From the NCBI GenBank assembly GCA_019694835.1, contig JAIBBE010000251.1, positions 1 through 36,734 on the forward strand: DNA of 36,734 bases, read 5' to 3'. Each line of letters starts with the position of its first letter. Position 1 is the first letter of the stretch. The stretch comes from Fimbriimonadaceae bacterium (GTDB lineage Bacteria; Armatimonadota; Fimbriimonadia; Fimbriimonadales; Fimbriimonadaceae). The position numbers were made by a program, and so were the translations under genes. Below, piece after piece: positions 36,676-36,734 of the stretch. Below the pieces are notes generated by a model. It was not told where the DNA came from, made no database searches, and saw only the letters and a list, made by a program, of their open reading frames with translations.

Positions 36676-36734
36676 CCCTCCCCCCGAACGGGGGGGGTTA
36701 GGGAGGGGGCGCCCGCTTGCACTTACCGAAGACA
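36676..36734 (+). repeat. Palindromic repeat D, direct copy 3 (cut by window edge)
   Basis: This copy differs from the first by a few bases and a one-base gap, and continues to the last base shown, so its full extent is unknown. The shared CGCCCGCTTGCACTTACC ending shows the two copies have more in common than the hairpin. Confidence 0.75.

Overview
The window looks like chromosomal DNA from a GC-rich, diderm, free-living bacterium, most likely of the Armatimonadota (Fimbriimonadia-like). This placement is an inference. It rests on an LpxC (lipid A) gene, many secreted proteases, dockerin-like C-terminal tails of the form DxNGDxxVDIADYAILSxNYG, a homocysteine methyltransferase/MTHFR fusion, frequent GTG and TTG starts, and many REP-like palindromic repeats. 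No phage, integrase, transposase, rRNA or CRISPR array is visible.

Layout. 1-4.8 kb (minus strand): an MsbA-type ABC exporter carrying a 125-residue in-frame repeat insert, a homocysteine methyltransferase/MTHFR fusion, and a secreted metzincin-like protease. 4.9-8.4 kb: a divergent cassette of a MoeB/ThiF-type E1-like adenylyltransferase, a small protein ending in a MoaD/ThiS-like Gly-Gly tail, and a 781-residue DUF4132/MolR-like protein whose start overlaps the small gene's stop. This cassette is the best candidate for an undescribed system. 8.5-10.5 kb: a GT4 glycosyltransferase, a 330-base repeat cluster and a Doc-like protein with a degraded Fic motif. 10.6-15.8 kb: two secreted subtilases in tandem, the second with a dockerin-like tail. 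15.9-20.2 kb: PrcB-like and TIGR03790-like proteins, an MBL-fold hydrolase, an isochorismatase-like hydrolase and a tandem universal stress protein.

20.2-27.2 kb: lpxC divergent from a helical lipoprotein across a 29-bp tandem repeat, aspartate aminotransferase overlapping rnc, a short leuA without its regulatory domain, a second dockerin-tailed secreted protein, queA carrying an in-frame REP-like insert, and tRNA-Leu(CAA). 27.3-36.7 kb: sufB, a small gene plus nucleotidyltransferase pair resembling a toxin-antitoxin module, an EEP-family lipoprotein, a DUF4272 protein, a 49-bp-arm inverted repeat, a BCS1-like AAA ATPase, a retropepsin-like protease, a HEYGH metalloprotease, a GEMK-repeat lipoprotein with a terminator, an NTF2-like membrane protein, a CDF metal transporter and a terminal cluster of G-rich palindromes.

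Most neighbours are unrelated housekeeping or envelope genes packed tightly. Four convergent pairs have abutting or overlapping stop codons, and two others are separated by hairpins. The two strongest themes are the E1/ubiquitin-like/DUF4132 cassette and a REP-like repeat family that sits behind stop codons and also inside two essential-type genes without breaking the reading frame.
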